From Ardenticatenaceae bacterium (GTDB lineage: Bacteria; Chloroflexota; Anaerolineae; Promineifilales; Promineifilaceae), in assembly GCA_020634245.1 (NCBI GenBank), contig JACKCC010000022.1, forward strand, positions 1 through 64,000: a stretch of DNA of 64,000 bases, given 5' to 3'. Below, piece after piece: positions 26,660-36,975 of this stretch; position 1 is the first letter of the stretch, and every line of letters begins with the position of its first letter. The notes below the pieces were generated by a model that saw only the letters and a program-made list of their open reading frames with translations, had not been told where the DNA came from and did no database searches. Both the position numbers and the translations under genes were made by a program.

Positions 26660-27754
26660 ATGATGAATGATGAATTGTTGCGTTTGCCGGTGAACTATCC
26701 TGGCGGGCAATATGATGTGATAGTGGGAGCCGGCTTACTGCCCCGTTTGCAGGAGTTGGCTGACGTAACCGGGCCGCTGGCAGTGGTGACGGACAGTAAC
26801 GTTGGCCTGCTTTACGCCGGTCAAGTTGCCGATGCTGATTGTGTTATTACGGTGCCCGCTGGCGAGCAGTATAAAACGCTGGCCACGATTCAGACTATTT
26901 ACGACGAGTTGTTGGCGGCCGGATTGGATCGTAAGGGGACGGTTGTGGCGCTGGGCGGCGGCGTGGTCGGCGATATGGCCGGTTTTGCCGCTGCCACCTA
27001 CATGCGCGGTGTGGCTTTTGTGCAGTGTCCTACCAGCCTGTTGGCGATGGTCGATGCCAGCGTAGGGGCGAAAACGGGCGTCGATTTGCCCCAGGGGAAA
27101 AATCTGGTTGGTGCGTTCAAGCAGCCGCAGGCCGTCCTGGCCGATATTGCCACACTCAAGACGCTGCCGCCGCCAGAGTTCGCCGCCGGGATGGCTGAAG
27201 TCGTCAAGCATGGGCTGATTGCCAATCCCGGTTTATTTGAAAGATTGATGATTGAAGATTTTAGATTGACTGAGTCCTCAATCATTAATACTTCGACTTC
27301 GCTCAGTACTAGTCTTCAATCATTGATCATCGATGCTATCCAGGTCAAACGAGACGTGGTGCAGGAAGACCCGTTTGAACAGGGGCGGCGGGCGACGTTG
27401 AATTTGGGACACACGTTTGGCCACGCCATCGAGCAGGTAAGCGGCTACGCCGTCCGGCACGGCGAGGGTGTGGCCATCGGGCTGGTAGCTGCGGCTAATT
27501 TGTCGGCGCGGCTGGGCTATTGCGATCCCGATTTGCAGCCGCGTATTGAGATGCTGCTGACGAAGCTGCATTTGCCAACGCGTATTCCGGTTGGGTTGTC
27601 GCACGCCCATTTGTACGGGGCGATGGGCAGCGATAAGAAAAAGGCGGCCGGGCAACTACGGTTTGTTTTGCTGCGCGGGATAGGGGATGTGTTTGTGACG
27701 GGGGATGTGGCGGAAACGGCCGTTTTCCAAACCCTGGCCGCCGTCACCGCGTAA
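26660..27754 (+). CDS. aroB: 3-dehydroquinate synthase, with an in-frame insertion
   Basis: 364 residues from the ATG at 26660. Family blocks: ALGGGVVGDMAGFAAATY (NAD-binding), TSLLAMVDASVGAKTGVD, KNLVGAFKQP and the metal-binding NLGHTFGHAIEQ. It makes dehydroquinate from DAHP. Between GLIANPGLFERLM and IDAIQVKRDVV, where relatives have a short loop, there is an extra Ser/Thr-rich stretch (INTSTSLSTSLQ) encoded by an inverted-repeat DNA segment (27243-27331). The reading frame is kept, and the segment lies in a helix-connecting region, so the enzyme is probably still active. Confidence 0.93.
   Translation: MMNDELLRLPVNYPGGQYDVIVGAGLLPRLQELADVTGPLAVVTDSNVGLLYAGQVADADCVITVPAGEQYKTLATIQTIYDELLAAGLDRKGTVVALGGGVVGDMAGFAAATYMRGVAFVQCPTSLLAMVDASVGAKTGVDLPQGKNLVGAFKQPQAVLADIATLKTLPPPEFAAGMAEVVKHGLIANPGLFERLMIEDFRLTESSIINTSTSLSTSLQSLIIDAIQVKRDVVQEDPFEQGRRATLNLGHTFGHAIEQVSGYAVRHGEGVAIGLVAAANLSARLGYCDPDLQPRIEMLLTKLHLPTRIPVGLSHAHLYGAMGSDKKKAAGQLRFVLLRGIGDVFVTGDVAETAVFQTLAAVTA
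27243..27331. repeat. Inverted-repeat segment inserted in frame in aroB
   Basis: GATGATTGAAGA and its complement TCTTCAATCATTGATC bracket a segment containing CTTCGACTTCGCTCAG, a word I associate with dispersed bacterial intergenic repeats. The DNA style matches intergenic word-repeats elsewhere in the window, but here it is translated. Confidence 0.6.
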
Positions 27755-27758
27755 AAAC

Positions 27759-28309
27759 ATGCCTGTTCCCTTGAAAACACTGAGCAAAGGCATGGCTCAG
27801 GCACTGCGCCATCAACCTGTCCGTTACGGATTGGAACTGGATGCTGAAGGCTGGGTTCTGGTGGCCGATTTGCTGTCCGGTCTTAGCCGTCGCCGCCGTT
27901 GGTGCGATTTGACGGCGGCCGATGTGGAAGCGGTGTTGACTATGCTGGGCAAGCAGCGGTATGAGATGAAAGACGGCCGTATCCGTGCCCTGTACGGTCA
28001 TTCGGCGCATGTGGCAGTGCAAAAGGAAACGGCCTACCGCCCCAATTTTTGTATCATGGCACCGCCCAGGAGACGGTGAGTAGTATTTTGCAGGAAGGTC
28101 TGCGGCCGATGAAGCGCCAGTTTGTCCATCTTTCCGTCGATGCGGAAACGGCGCAGATAGTGGTGCAGCGTAAGGACAGCCTGCCGGTGATTTTGCAGGT
28201 GCGGGCGTTGGCGGCGTATGAAACGGCCGTGCCCTTTTACCGGGGCAACGATTCAACCTGGCTGGCCGACCACATTCCGCCTGAATTTTTGGAGGTCCTG
28301 GAATTATGA
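27759..28309 (+). pseudogene. kptA: RNA 2'-phosphotransferase (KptA/Tpt1), single-base frameshift
   Basis: The N-terminal part (LSKGMAQALRHQP, LELDAEGWVLVADLL) reads from 27759; the C-terminal part (LYHGTAQETVSSILQEGL, KRQFVHLSVD) continues in another frame from about 28049. Adding one T to the T5 run at 28046-28050 joins them into a normal ~183-residue KptA (YRPNFLYHGT). KptA removes a 2'-phosphate from RNA using NAD. The homopolymer site suggests a sequencing error or a fresh mutation, because both halves are otherwise well conserved. Its TGA overlaps the aroQ start (ATGA). Confidence 0.85.
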
Positions 28310-28749
28310 GCAAAATTCTTGTTTTGAATGGCCCTAATTTGAATTTGTTGGGATTGCGCGAACCGGAGGTGTACGGCCGTACCACGCTCGATGATATTAA
28401 CCAGATGTTGACGGAAACGGCCGTTGCCAAAGGTTCAGAACTCCGTTTCATCCAGTCCAACCACGAAGGCGAACTGATCGATGCTATCCACGACGCCCGC
28501 ACCTGGGCCGACGGCCTGCTCATCAATCCCGGCGCGTTTACCCATTATAGCTATGCCCTGCGTGATGCGATAGCGGCCGTAAATTTACCGGCTGTTGAGG
28601 TGCACCTTTCCAATATTCACAAACGGGAGGAATTTCGGCACAAGTCGGTGATAACGGCCGTTTGCCTGGGGCAAATTAGCGGCTTTGGCTGGCGCAGTTA
28701 TCTGCTGGGCCTGCAAGCCCTGCTCGAGCATCTATCCTCCGCTGCCTGA
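28306..28749 (+). CDS. aroQ: 3-dehydroquinate dehydratase, type II
   Basis: 147 residues, standard size for the dodecameric type II enzyme. Motifs: VLNGPNLNLLGLREPEVYG, QSNHEGELIDAIHDA, LINPGAFTHYSYALRDA and EVHLSNIHKREEFRHKS, including the catalytic Tyr, His and Arg-containing lid region. It converts dehydroquinate to dehydroshikimate, following aroB in the pathway. The start overlaps the kptA stop as ATGA, so translation may depend on ribosomes finishing kptA. Confidence 0.95.
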   Translation: MSKILVLNGPNLNLLGLREPEVYGRTTLDDINQMLTETAVAKGSELRFIQSNHEGELIDAIHDARTWADGLLINPGAFTHYSYALRDAIAAVNLPAVEVHLSNIHKREEFRHKSVITAVCLGQISGFGWRSYLLGLQALLEHLSSAA

Positions 28750-28777
28750 GCCTGTCGAAGGCAGTTGTTCGACAGGC
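28750..28777. repeat. Hairpin repeat of the GCCTGTCGAA type
   Basis: 10-bp perfect arms GCCTGTCGAA and TTCGACAGGC with an 8-nt loop, directly after the aroQ stop. The word CCTGAGCCTGTCGAAGG recurs in intergenic DNA of many bacteria. Confidence 0.6.
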
Positions 28778-28823
28778 TTGCCGACTACCCTCAGCCCCTG
28801 AATAAACAAAAAAGAACAAAAAC

Positions 28824-28847
28824 GCCTGGATTTTAAATAATCCAGGC
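28824..28847. terminator. Hairpin terminator after aroQ
   Basis: Stem GCCTGGATT (28824-28832) with 28839-28847 and a 6-nt loop. A weak T tract follows. Confidence 0.55.
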
Positions 28848-28859
28848 ATCTTTGTTCCA

Positions 28860-29035
28860 GTGTGGCGCTGCACAAGGCTATAGTGTGGCTGCAATGTGGC
28901 TGCGATGCTGCGGCGATGCGGTTACAAAGAAGGCTTCAATTCGGTTGCAATGAGTCTACAATGTAAACAATAGTGTGGCTGTGATGCTGTTGCAATGTCG
29001 GCTTTAAGGTTGCAATGATGCTGCAAGTGTTTAGC
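28860..29035. repeat. Degenerate tandem-repeat region between aroQ and the M1 peptidase
   Basis: About 175 bp of loosely repeated words (GTGGCTGCAATG, GGTTGCAATG, GTGGCTGTGATG) with irregular spacing and no coding capacity. With the two hairpins around it, it fills the 378-bp gap between the convergent genes. Confidence 0.55.
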
Positions 29036-29041
29036 GCCACC

Positions 29042-29072
29042 AAAATAGGTTCCATGAAACCATGCCTATTTT
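29042..29072 (-). terminator. Candidate terminator of the M1 peptidase gene
   Basis: 8-bp arms AAAATAGG and CCTATTTT with a 15-nt loop that itself contains CATG words, 56 bp after the peptidase stop. Confidence 0.45.
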
Positions 29073-29127
29073 ATAACTAAAAAAAGTTACAATTTGCATT
29101 ACAACATAGGCAAACAGGACATCTATC

Positions 29128-30738
29128 CTATTTGGCGAACAACTGCGCCGCAAATAACGAATCCAATTGGCAGTTGCAGTGCGATTCGGCCAGTGCCAAA
29201 AAATCGGCCGTGTTGGCAGTACCCCATTGGTGAGATCGGTAATAATCTTGCAAAAAAGCATCGAAAACATCTTCACCCATCGTGGCGGCTAGTTCGCGCA
29301 CAAAGATGGGGCCACGGCCGTAAATAATCCCGCTGTACGCCGCCCCTTCGTAAGCACTTACCGGCAATCCAATCGGAGTAGCGGCGCTATCAACCCGATC
29401 CCATCTGTCCTGGAATGATTGGAAGAATCCCTCTGCGGCCTCGTCGCCGTAGCGGTCCCGGAAATAGAGCCAGGTGATGTACTGCGTGAGTGATTCGTCC
29501 AGCCACGGTTCATCAAGCTGGTCGTTGCCGACGACGCTGTAAAACCATTGGTGACCAACTTCGTGAGCCGTTGTTCCTTCGATATAGGCGCTGTTGGGGA
29601 CATTGCCTAAAAAGCCATCTGGATCGTATATGCGGCTGGTAATAGCCATCATCCCCGGATATTCGATGCCCAGTGCAAGGTTGGGGGTGTTGACCAGGTC
29701 CATTTCGGTGAAGGGATAGATGCCAAAGCGGTTGCCGTAAATTTCGGCGGCGGCAGCGGCCGTATCCAAAATGATCGCCGCGCCTGTTTCTAACCCGGTG
29801 GTGTAGTAGCTGTTGATGATAGTTTGTCCAGCCGTTGTGGTGATGGGTTTATAATCAGGGCTGGCTGCCAGGTAAAAATCACGCATGGGGCCGGCAGCGA
29901 TAACGGCCGTTCTCTCACCTCCATTTTCTTCCGCCGACACCTCAATCCCGCTGGTAACGACAACCTGTTCGGCCGGTGCAGTGACCCGCACCAGGAAAAA
30001 GCTGCTGTCGGCGTAGACCACATCGCCCGATTCAGGGGCCGGTTCTAGATGCCAGCCTGTTTCGTCGTACGCGCCAATCATCGGGTAAAAGTGAGCCAGG
30101 GCCAGTACACCGTCGAGGTAAGCCAAAACGCCGTAATTGCGCTCGACTTCTGTGGGCACGTCGGTGGTAAAGGCCAGATGGATGACGACTTGCCGACCGG
30201 GTTGAAGGGTTTCGGCTAGAGGAACGCGCAGGATGGTATTGTTTTCTTCCAGGGTGGGGGAAACGGCCGTATCATTCACAAGCACGTCATCCACATTCAT
30301 TTTCCCGCCTAGCAGATTGGGGTAAAGATGGAAATAAATGGCATCGAGTTCTACCGCTTCCTGATTGGTGTAGCGAACGTCCATTACGCCGCTGACTTGA
30401 GTCATCGTATCTCTGATTTGTAAATCGAGGTGGTATATGCTGGCTCCCGGAAGCTGCTGCAAGACTGGCTGGGCGTCATCAATCAGTCCGGCGCGGAATG
30501 GCTCGCGGTCATCCCAGGCATTATCGAAGACAGTGGAAACAGGCAGACCCGGTTGGGCTGTATGGGATGGGGCGATGGTGGCAGTGGGAGTGGGAACGGC
30601 CGTAACCACATCCACTGCTGTTGGGATAGGAGGGACAGTTGGTGTCATCGCTGGCGGAACGGATTCGGGGCGTAAGCGGCAAGCTGGCAGCGCGGCCAGC
30701 ACAAAAAGCAGAGTTAGATTTGCCAAAAATCGTTTCAT
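29128..30738 (-). CDS. M1-family metallopeptidase, lipoprotein
   Basis: 536 residues from the ATG at 30738 (AAGGAG 8 nt upstream). A signal peptide with lipobox (LAALPACRL) is followed by a Thr/Pro/Val linker, so it is displayed outside the membrane. The catalytic zinc site is AHEVGHQWFYSVVG with DEPWLDESLTQY 18 residues later; the GIEYPGMM block stands in place of the usual GAMEN exopeptidase motif. Members trim N-terminal residues from peptides. It converges with aroQ and diverges from the trp T-box leader. ABC or peptide-uptake partners are absent. Confidence 0.9.
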   Translation of the reverse strand: MKRFLANLTLLFVLAALPACRLRPESVPPAMTPTVPPIPTAVDVVTAVPTPTATIAPSHTAQPGLPVSTVFDNAWDDREPFRAGLIDDAQPVLQQLPGASIYHLDLQIRDTMTQVSGVMDVRYTNQEAVELDAIYFHLYPNLLGGKMNVDDVLVNDTAVSPTLEENNTILRVPLAETLQPGRQVVIHLAFTTDVPTEVERNYGVLAYLDGVLALAHFYPMIGAYDETGWHLEPAPESGDVVYADSSFFLVRVTAPAEQVVVTSGIEVSAEENGGERTAVIAAGPMRDFYLAASPDYKPITTTAGQTIINSYYTTGLETGAAIILDTAAAAAEIYGNRFGIYPFTEMDLVNTPNLALGIEYPGMMAITSRIYDPDGFLGNVPNSAYIEGTTAHEVGHQWFYSVVGNDQLDEPWLDESLTQYITWLYFRDRYGDEAAEGFFQSFQDRWDRVDSAATPIGLPVSAYEGAAYSGIIYGRGPIFVRELAATMGEDVFDAFLQDYYRSHQWGTANTADFLALAESHCNCQLDSLFAAQLFAK

Positions 30739-30858
30739 CACAAGCTCCTTTTTGTCAGGGAAAATATCTTGTTCACACATGCTCCATTGTAATTCTTTTC
30801 GGTAAATTTGTGGCAAATTTGGGGCAAAAGGGTGACAAATTCTACTCGGAAATTAACC

Positions 30859-30887
30859 TTGACAGCCACTGTCTCACATGCTATGCT
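30859..30887 (+). promoter_or_regulatory. Sigma70 promoter of the trp operon
   Basis: Consensus TTGACA (30859-30864), a 17-nt spacer and TATGCT (30882-30887), directly ahead of the T-box leader. Confidence 0.85.
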
Positions 30888-30904
30888 TTTTCCCAGTTGA
30901 AAAT

Positions 30905-31240
30905 TTAACGACTGTGAATCGGAATAGTAACCGACAAAGCGGGTCCAAGAGAGTTGGTCCATGAGCTGGAAGACCAATGTCAGCGCCGCCGGTGAATGGG
31001 CCGAGGAGTTGTTCAGGCGAATTTTAGTAGCCTGTGCCGGAAATGCCACCGTTATCAGGGCATAGGTTTCGCCAAACGGAACCGAAAAAAGTGAAGCTGG
31101 CTTCAACATTTATGCGCTATCACCGGCGCATTTTGTGTTTATAGCCGCTTAAGCAGGGTGGCACCGCGAGAGATTGTGAATGGACGCTCTCGTCCCTGGA
31201 TAAGATGAAAATCTTGTCTGGAGACGAGGGCGTTTTTTAT
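30905..31240 (+). promoter_or_regulatory. T-box riboswitch leader, tRNA-Trp specific
   Basis: The conserved T-box core GCAGGGTGGCACCGCG lies at 31153-31168. Upstream, Stem I shows the AGAGAG element, a TTGGTC/GACCAA distal hairpin, and a specifier loop GTGAA-TGG-G in which TGG (30997-30999) is the tryptophan codon. Uncharged tRNA-Trp would pair with UGG and stabilise the antiterminator. The terminator form follows at 31185-31238. It controls trpB2 and probably the downstream trpE and trpS, which fits sensing of tryptophan supply. Confidence 0.95.
31185..31238 (+). terminator. T-box intrinsic terminator
   Basis: CGCTCTCGTC (31185-31194) pairs with GACGAGGGCG (31223-31232), followed by TTTTTT. 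The 5' arm also belongs to the competing antiterminator. Confidence 0.9.
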
Positions 31241-31247
31241 TTTAGTG

Positions 31248-31310
31248 GTTAGCTGTTGGCCGTTAGCAATTTGTAAAAAGCTTATGGCTAATCGCTAAAA
31301 GCTAACAGCT
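31248..31310. repeat. Word-type inverted repeat before trpB
   Basis: Copies of GTTAGCTGTT/GTTAGC on the left and GCTAA/GCTAACAGCT on the right form an imperfect hairpin between the T-box terminator and the trpB ribosome binding site. Confidence 0.5.
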
Positions 31311-31328
31311 CAAAATGGAGGATGAATA

Positions 31329-32693
31329 ATGAACGACCAATATAAGTTTAGTTTAGACGAGAGCAGGCTGCCGAAGGCATGGTACAACATTGCCGCCGAT
31401 ATGCCCGTGCCGCCGACGCCGGTGCTACATCCGGGGACGAAGGAGCCGGTAACGCCCGATTTTCTTGGTGTTTTATTTCCGATGAGCCTGATCATGCAGG
31501 AAATCAGCCAGGAGCGGTATATCGAGATTCCGGAGCCGGTGCGCGAGGTATACAAGCTGTGGCGGCCAACGCCTTTGATTCGGGCGCGCCGGTTGGAACT
31601 GGCGCTGGATACGCCGGCCCACATTTATTATAAGAATGAAGGTGTCAGTCCGGTGGGGTCGCACAAACCGAACACGGCCGTTGCCCAGGCTTTCTACAAC
31701 AAAGAAGCCGGCACCAAAGCGATGACGACAGAAACCGGGGCCGGTCAATGGGGTTCGGCGCTGTCAATGGCTTGCAATTTCTTCGGCATCGATCTGGAAG
31801 TGTACATGGTTAAAGTATCCTACCATCAGAAGCCATACCGGCGCATTGTGATGCAAAACTATGGCGCACAGGTGTTTGCCAGTCCGACAGATCGCACGCA
31901 GTACGGCCGTTCCGTCCTGGAAAAAGACCCGGAAAGTCCTGGTTCATTGGGCATCGCCATCTCTGAAGCCGTGGAAGTGGCGGCAACCTCCGGCGGGACA
32001 AAGAAATATAGCCTGGGTTCAGTGTTGAATCACGTACTGACGCATCAGTCGGTTATTGGCCTGGAAGCATTAGAGCAGATGGAGATGGCTGGGGAATACC
32101 CTGACATCATCATTGGCTGTGCCGGCGGCGGCTCTAATTTTGCCGGGTTCGCTTTCCCGTTCTTGCGCGAGAATTTCACCAACGGTAAAAACACCAGGGT
32201 AATTGCCGTCGAACCGACGGCCTGCCCCACGTTAACGCGCGGCAAATATACGTTTGATTACGGTGATACGGCCGCTATGGCCCCCATCGTCAAAATGCAT
32301 ACACTGGGCCATACGTTTGTGCCGCCGGGCATCCATGCCGGCGGTTTGCGCTACCACGGGATGGCTCCCAGCGTCAGCGCGCTGGTGGATCACGGCGACA
32401 TTGAAGCGCGGGCGGTACACCAATTGGAAACATTTGAAGCGGCCGTGCAGTTCTCGCAGTCGGAGGGCATTATGCCGGCTCCGGAGTCGGCCCATGCCGT
32501 TCGTGCGGCTATTGATGAAGCCCTGAAATGCAAAGAAACGGGCCAGAAGAAAGTGATTGCTTTCAACCTGTCCGGTCATGGCCATTTTGATATGACCGCA
32601 TACGAAGCCTACCTTAAAGGTGGTCTCCAGGATTACGATTATCCGCAGCGGGCGATTGAAGAGGCGATGACGCATTTGCCGCAAATAGGGTAG
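31329..32693 (+). CDS. trpB: Tryptophan synthase beta chain, TrpB2 type
   Basis: 454 residues, longer than classical TrpB and matching the TrpB2 (TrpB-like) group. The PLP lysine lies in GSHKPNTAVAQAF, the glycine-rich phosphate loop in GCAGGGSNFAGFAFPF, and ETGAGQWGSALS is the catalytic loop. It makes tryptophan from indole and serine. TrpB2 enzymes often work without TrpA, and no trpA is in the window. It is the first gene after the Trp T-box; GGAGG precedes the ATG. Confidence 0.92.
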   Translation: MNDQYKFSLDESRLPKAWYNIAADMPVPPTPVLHPGTKEPVTPDFLGVLFPMSLIMQEISQERYIEIPEPVREVYKLWRPTPLIRARRLELALDTPAHIYYKNEGVSPVGSHKPNTAVAQAFYNKEAGTKAMTTETGAGQWGSALSMACNFFGIDLEVYMVKVSYHQKPYRRIVMQNYGAQVFASPTDRTQYGRSVLEKDPESPGSLGIAISEAVEVAATSGGTKKYSLGSVLNHVLTHQSVIGLEALEQMEMAGEYPDIIIGCAGGGSNFAGFAFPFLRENFTNGKNTRVIAVEPTACPTLTRGKYTFDYGDTAAMAPIVKMHTLGHTFVPPGIHAGGLRYHGMAPSVSALVDHGDIEARAVHQLETFEAAVQFSQSEGIMPAPESAHAVRAAIDEALKCKETGQKKVIAFNLSGHGHFDMTAYEAYLKGGLQDYDYPQRAIEEAMTHLPQIG

Positions 32694-32707
32694 AACAGTC
32701 ATGCATT

Positions 32708-32750
32708 ATTTTGTCATGCGTCATGAATAATGTTTGACGCATGACAAAAT
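32708..32750. repeat. Hairpin between trpB and trpE
   Basis: 16-bp perfect arms (ATTTTGTCATGCGTCA at 32708-32723, complement at 32735-32750) with an 11-nt loop. It lacks a T tract in the forward direction beyond its own arm, so it may pause or stabilise rather than end the transcript. Confidence 0.65.
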
Positions 32751-32773
32751 GACTTGATCATAATGGGAAAAAT

Positions 32774-34273
<1,500 letters not shown>

Positions 34274-34275
34274 CA

Positions 34276-34328
34276 TGATGCGTAATCCGTAATGCGTGAA
34301 ATTGCCAAAAATCACGCATTACGCATCA
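34276..34328. repeat. Hairpin between trpE and trpS
   Basis: The right arm TCACGCATTACGCATCA (34312-34328) pairs with a left arm at 34276-34299 that carries a 7-nt partial duplication. Same build as other word-type hairpins here, and placed just before the trpS ribosome binding site. Confidence 0.6.
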
Positions 34329-34361
34329 CGAATCAAAGATTAAATGCATAAGGAAGTGCGT

Positions 34362-35369
34362 ATGGATAAAAAACGCGTATTTAGCGGCATTCAGCCGACA
34401 GGGAACACTCATTTAGGTAATTATTTGGGCGCAATCAAGAATTGGGTGGCCAAGCAGGAAGAGAAAGAAAACTTCTTCTGCGTCGTTGACCTGCACAGCT
34501 TGACTGTGCCCCAAGACCCGGCCCAACTGCGGTATGAGACACGATCGATGGCGGCCATTTTGTTGGCGGCTGGACTTGATCCGGAGAAATGTACGATATT
34601 CATTCAGAGCCATGTGACGGCCCATGCTGAAGGCTGTTGGCTGCTGAACTGCATCACGCCGCTGGGCTGGCTGCAGCGGATGACCCAGTACAAGGATAAA
34701 TCGGCCAAGCAGGAAAGCGTCCTGACCGGTTTGTTGGATTATCCGGTGCTGATGGCCGGCGATATCATCTTTTACGATGCCCATGAAGTGCCGGTGGGCG
34801 AAGACCAAAAGCAGCACGTTGAACTGGCGCGGGACATTGCCCAGCGCTTTAACAGCTTGTACGAGCAGGAATTTTTCGTAATTCCTGAACCGGTTATCCC
34901 GGAAGTGGGCGCACGCGTGATGGGTTTGGATGATCCGACGAACAAAATGTCGAAGAGTCTGGCCGATAAGCGCGGCCATGCTGTCCGCATTTTGGATGAG
35001 CCGAAGGAAATCTTGCGCTCGTTTAAGCGGGCGGTGACCGATTCGGGGAACGAGATTGTATTCTCGGATGATCCGGAGAAGGCGGGCGTGAATAATCTGC
35101 TGGGCATTTACAAGGCGACGACGGGCAAAAGTGAAGCTGATGTGCTGGCTGATTTTGCCGATGCACGCGGCTATGGCGACCTGAAGAAAGGCGTGGCTGA
35201 GGTGGTCATTGAGATGCTGACGCCGATCCGGGAACGGTATGAATATCTGATGCAGGACCCGGCCGAATTGGATCGACTGCTGGCGGTGGGAGCGGAGCAG
35301 GCTCGTTCTGTCTCGCAGCCAAAGGTTGACGAGATGAAGCAGATCATGGGGCTGGTGCTGCCCGGTTAG
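34362..35369 (+). CDS. trpS: Tryptophanyl-tRNA synthetase
   Basis: 335 residues from the ATG at 34362, with AAGGA upstream; an ATG 18 bp earlier is less well placed. Class I signatures: THLGNYLGAIKNW (HIGH-like) and NKMSKSLADKRG (KMSKS). The tryptophan pocket sequence DLHSLTVPQDP is present. It charges tRNA-Trp, the very ligand sensed by the T-box at the head of this gene group, which closes a feedback loop. Confidence 0.96.
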   Translation: MDKKRVFSGIQPTGNTHLGNYLGAIKNWVAKQEEKENFFCVVDLHSLTVPQDPAQLRYETRSMAAILLAAGLDPEKCTIFIQSHVTAHAEGCWLLNCITPLGWLQRMTQYKDKSAKQESVLTGLLDYPVLMAGDIIFYDAHEVPVGEDQKQHVELARDIAQRFNSLYEQEFFVIPEPVIPEVGARVMGLDDPTNKMSKSLADKRGHAVRILDEPKEILRSFKRAVTDSGNEIVFSDDPEKAGVNNLLGIYKATTGKSEADVLADFADARGYGDLKKGVAEVVIEMLTPIRERYEYLMQDPAELDRLLAVGAEQARSVSQPKVDEMKQIMGLVLPG

Positions 35370-35472
35370 AGCCTGAACGGAGCCTAAACATCGAACAAGT
35401 GACGGGAATGTCGATTACAATTTATGGAGACCAACATGGTTTCAACAAATTGAAGTTCGATGTGAGGTGAAT

Positions 35473-36393
35473 ATGTTCAAAAAGTTTGTTTTGCTTATGA
35501 GTTTGGTTTTTCTGGTATCCGGTTGTGGTGATGCGGGCACGGCCGTTCCCACAGCCACGTTACTGCCCCAACCAACACAAGAAGCGCTGGTTGTTATTTC
35601 TCCCAGCGCTATCCCGCCCACGGATACATTGGCACCGACAACGGCCGTTCCTGAACCGGAAGCGGCGGGTACCGAAATACCAACTGCCGAGCCGACGGCA
35701 ACGGCCGTACCTGCGCCGACCGAGTCACCCACGGAAACACCGACAGAGACTCCGGAAACAGAACCGGAACTGGCGGCTGACCTGATAACCATGACGCTGA
35801 CCGAAGGCGGGCGGGGTGTTTTTACATTTAGTGGGACACGGTTTGAGCCGTGGTTGTTTTTTGTGGAAGCGAGTGAGGATTTGGATACGGCCGTTGCCGT
35901 TTATCCCGGCGCTGTTGATGAAAACACGGACCTGATCACACTGACCGCTGAAGCAGCGGCCGATTTTGCCGGCCCAGGCATCCCGGAGCTTGTCGTTTTC
36001 ACGCCGGACAGTGATGGTGAGTTTAGTTTGGTGGTGACGGCGGTGGGTGAGGGAACGGCCGTTGTGCAAAGTGTAGATAGTCGAGTGGCAGAAGGAACCA
36101 GTTCGCTGGCTGCCGGTGAAGTAAGCCGGGGGACATCCTACAGCAACGTTATTTCAGCCAGCTACATTTTTGTCGTCCCGGTTGGGCAGGCTGACCTGGC
36201 TTTGCGCGCTGTTACCCTGGATGGCGAACAAATCGCCGAGGCTAACTTTGGCGGGCCGGGGTCAGCGGAAGCGTTGTTCGTTTTACCGCCGCAAACGGCC
36301 GGTTTCAACTTTGAGATTTCCGAAGCCAATGGTGCAGCGGCCGAATATCATCTATTCATTGGCAGCGGTGTGACGCCGGAAGCAAATGAATAA
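35473..36393 (+). CDS. Lipoprotein of unknown function with Thr/Pro-rich linker
   Basis: 306 residues from the ATG at 35473 (GAGGTG upstream). Signal peptide and lipobox LVFLVSGCGD, then about 80 residues of low-complexity Thr/Pro/Glu/Ala with TAVP units, several of which are encoded by ACGGCCGTT. A globular beta-rich domain follows (about 105-306). No known family recognised. It lies between trpS and trpG but has no visible link to tryptophan synthesis; this type of linker is common in Chloroflexota surface proteins. Confidence 0.8.
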   Translation: MFKKFVLLMSLVFLVSGCGDAGTAVPTATLLPQPTQEALVVISPSAIPPTDTLAPTTAVPEPEAAGTEIPTAEPTATAVPAPTESPTETPTETPETEPELAADLITMTLTEGGRGVFTFSGTRFEPWLFFVEASEDLDTAVAVYPGAVDENTDLITLTAEAAADFAGPGIPELVVFTPDSDGEFSLVVTAVGEGTAVVQSVDSRVAEGTSSLAAGEVSRGTSYSNVISASYIFVVPVGQADLALRAVTLDGEQIAEANFGGPGSAEALFVLPPQTAGFNFEISEANGAAAEYHLFIGSGVTPEANE

Positions 36394-36405
36394 AAGAGGT
36401 GCAAG

Positions 36406-36969
36406 ATGCTCGTCGTAATCGATAACTACGATTCCTTTACTTACAATCTTGTCCAATACCTGGGCGAACTGGGCGCGGACATCCGTGTCTTTCGCAACGA
36501 CCAGGTGACGCTGGACGAAATCCGCGCCCTCAATCCCGACCAGATTGTCATCAGCCCGGGGCCGGGCGATCCTGGCGATGGCGGCATTTCCAACGATGTG
36601 CTGCGCGAATTTGGACCGACGACCCCGATTTTGGGTGTTTGTCTGGGCCATCAGTGCATTGGCGAGGTATATGGCGGCGAAGTAACCCGCGCGCCCCGCC
36701 TGATGCATGGCAAAACGTCCCGCGTGTACCACAATGGCAAAGGCGTGTTTTCCGGCGTGCCCAGCCCGTTCCAGGCCACGCGTTACCATTCGCTCATCGT
36801 GGAAGAGCCGCTGCCCGACTGCCTGGAAGTGACTGCTTTTACCCGTGATGGTGAGGTGATGGGCGTCAAACACAAGGAATATCCCACCACCGGCGTCCAG
36901 TTCCACCCGGAAAGCATCCTGACGGAACACGGCAAGCGGATTTTGCAGAATTTTCTGGAAGGAAGATAA
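36406..36969 (+). CDS. trpG: Anthranilate synthase component II (glutamine amidotransferase)
   Basis: 187 residues, normal size. The catalytic triad is visible: Cys in GVCLGHQCIGE, and His/Glu in GVQFHPESILTEHG; the oxyanion region is SPGPGDPGD. It supplies ammonia from glutamine to TrpE, or to PabB in folate synthesis, as dual-use TrpG/PabA proteins cannot be told apart by sequence. AGAGGTG lies just upstream of the ATG. Confidence 0.93.
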   Translation: MLVVIDNYDSFTYNLVQYLGELGADIRVFRNDQVTLDEIRALNPDQIVISPGPGDPGDGGISNDVLREFGPTTPILGVCLGHQCIGEVYGGEVTRAPRLMHGKTSRVYHNGKGVFSGVPSPFQATRYHSLIVEEPLPDCLEVTAFTRDGEVMGVKHKEYPTTGVQFHPESILTEHGKRILQNFLEGR

Positions 36970-36975
36970 TTTGGA

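Noticed and set aside
28860..29035. Second CRISPR-like array in the repetitive gap after aroQ
   Set aside because: Words are short, irregularly spaced and imperfect; there are no uniform spacers.
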